NCBI RefSeq assembly: GCF_022865125.1
Contig: NZ_CP094828.1
Coordinates: forward strand, 2,473,219 to 2,537,218
Reading direction: 5' to 3'
Source of the DNA: Acuticoccus sp. I52.16.1
GTDB lineage: Bacteria; Pseudomonadota; Alphaproteobacteria; Rhizobiales; Amorphaceae
DNA length: 64,000 bases
Shown here one piece after another: positions 63,330 through 64,000 of this stretch. Position 1 is the stretch's first letter. Each line of letters begins with the position of its first letter. Below the pieces are notes generated by a model. It had not been told where the DNA came from. It did no database searches and saw only the letters and a program-made list of their open reading frames with translations. Position numbers and translations under genes: made by a program.

Positions 63330-64000
63330 TCAGATTCGCAGCGGACGGTTGCCGGGATCCAGCACCGAGGAAAGACGCATGTCGGTGCGGTTCTCCACCA
63401 TCCAGGCCCATGCCGTTTCGATCATGCGGTCAAGGCTCTCCCGCGGCTTCCAGTCGAGTTCGGCTGCGGCGAGATCGCCTGAAGCGGTCAGGGTTGGCGG
63501 ATCGCCGGGTCGGCGCACTATCACTCTGCAGGGCACGGTGCGTCCGGTGATGCGCTCGGCCGCCTCCACCATCTCGCGCACCGAAGTGCCCTGCCCGCTC
63601 GCAAGGTTCCAGGTGCGCACCCGCCCTGGTTCGATCGCCTTCAGCGCCTTCTCATGGGCGCGGGCAAGATCGCAAACATGCACATAATCGCGCACACAAG
63701 TGCCGTCGGGGGTATCCCAGTCGTCGCCGAGAACCGAGAGATGAGGGATCTGTCCAGCCGCCGCCTGCAGGACCAGCGGCAGAAGGTGGGTCTCGGGATC
63801 ATGCTCCTCGCCGATCTCCCCCTCCGGGTCCGATCCTGCGGCGTTGAAATAGCGCAGCACCGCCGCCCCTATTCCAAAGGCGGCGGTATGATCGGCAAGC
63901 ATGTCCTCCACCATCAGCTTGGTGCGACCGTAAGGATTGATGGGGTTTTGGGGCGTTGTCTCGCGGATCGGAATTTCCTGGGCTATCCCGTAGGTTGCGC
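63330..64000 (-). CDS. galE: UDP-glucose 4-epimerase, C-terminal part (5' end outside window)
   Basis: The frame is open to the window end. It contains the catalytic Tyr-Lys in NPYGRTKLMVEDML, then VLRYFNAAGSDPEGEIGEEH, LLPLVLQAAAGQIPHLSVLG and DGTCVRDYVHVCDLARAHEK, all specific for GalE. It interconverts UDP-glucose and UDP-galactose, supplying the glycan pathway encoded next to it. Only eight bases separate its stop from the acetyltransferase start region. Confidence 0.92.
   Translation of the reverse strand, partial: ATYGIAQEIPIRETTPQNPINPYGRTKLMVEDMLADHTAAFGIGAAVLRYFNAAGSDPEGEIGEEHDPETHLLPLVLQAAAGQIPHLSVLGDDWDTPDGTCVRDYVHVCDLARAHEKALKAIEPGRVRTWNLASGQGTSVREMVEAAERITGRTVPCRVIVRRPGDPPTLTASGDLAAAELDWKPRESLDRMIETAWAWMVENRTDMRLSSVLDPGNRPLRI

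Noticed and set aside
1-64000. CRISPR arrays and tRNA/rRNA genes
   Set aside because: I saw no regularly spaced direct repeats and no cloverleaf or rRNA-like sequence; a tool-based scan was not possible.

Overview
The window is high-GC DNA that reads as an alphaproteobacterial chromosome (order not fixed; Rhizobiales or Rhodobacterales-like). The tail genes have the TIGR02217/TIGR02218/NlpC-P60/TIM-barrel order shared by alphaproteobacterial prophages and gene transfer agents, and the insertion sequences and the polysaccharide genes at the right end fit that group. Most of the window is an accessory island: prophage debris, a dense run of conflict or signalling genes, the stump of a BREX locus, an unusual operon with two giant proteins, and nested insertion sequences.

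Layout. 1-5.2 kb: end of a phage tail module (DUF2460, DUF2163, a small DnaA-domain-IV-like protein, an NlpC/P60 peptidase, and a TIM-barrel host-specificity protein cut by a deletion that joins it out of frame to a tail-fibre-like end). 5.6-25.9 kb: conflict island with a secreted TPR protein, a TIR-TM-beta-propeller-PDZ protein, a dead TIR-nSTAND1 gene, a SLOG-SLATT gene with a coupled 36-codon leader ORF, a TIR-STAND ATPase, a DrHyd-like/TPR-S-like protein, a dead tandem-TIR gene, and a DUF4062-nSTAND1-TM-TPR protein followed by a TAXI-type periplasmic binding protein. IS5, IS630 and IS110 pieces lie between them. 25.9-30.2 kb: an IS110 element, then brxL and the last ~120 codons of pglZ on the minus strand, the 3' end of a BREX locus. 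30.2-33.5 kb: a second prophage piece (terminase small-subunit tail, truncated terminase large subunit fused in frame to an endolysin, spanin-like genes and a decayed duplicate).

34.0-52.5 kb: a same-strand, closely packed set consisting of a hypothetical gene, an M23-like peptidase, a multi-pass membrane protein, a ~2448-residue protein with a long helical middle, a 2120-residue protein with Ig-like repeats, and a secreted TRAP-binding-protein/alpha-beta-hydrolase fusion. I do not recognise this set as a described system, and it is the best candidate here for a new one. A Tae4-like peptidoglycan amidase effector and a frameshifted alpha/beta hydrolase follow.

54.0-59.95 kb: an IS427-group IS5 element, an IS110 scrap, and a three-deep transposon nest in which an IS630 copy is split by IS66 and that IS66 is split by a second IS630. 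Each insertion has readable terminal repeats and target duplications. 59.97-64 kb (minus strand): surface-polysaccharide genes (ABC exporter, family-2 glycosyltransferase, WcaF-like acetyltransferase, GalE running off the end).

How the parts relate: the phage pieces bracket the conflict island and are too damaged to make particles. The conflict genes follow sensor/ATPase/effector designs known from bacterial immunity (TIR, SLOG, SLATT, nSTAND, TPR-S), several of them already dead, as expected of a high-turnover defence island. Two separate loci carry a solute-binding protein without transporter membrane subunits, which may point to periplasmic sensing. All family assignments come from reading motifs by eye; no database search was possible.
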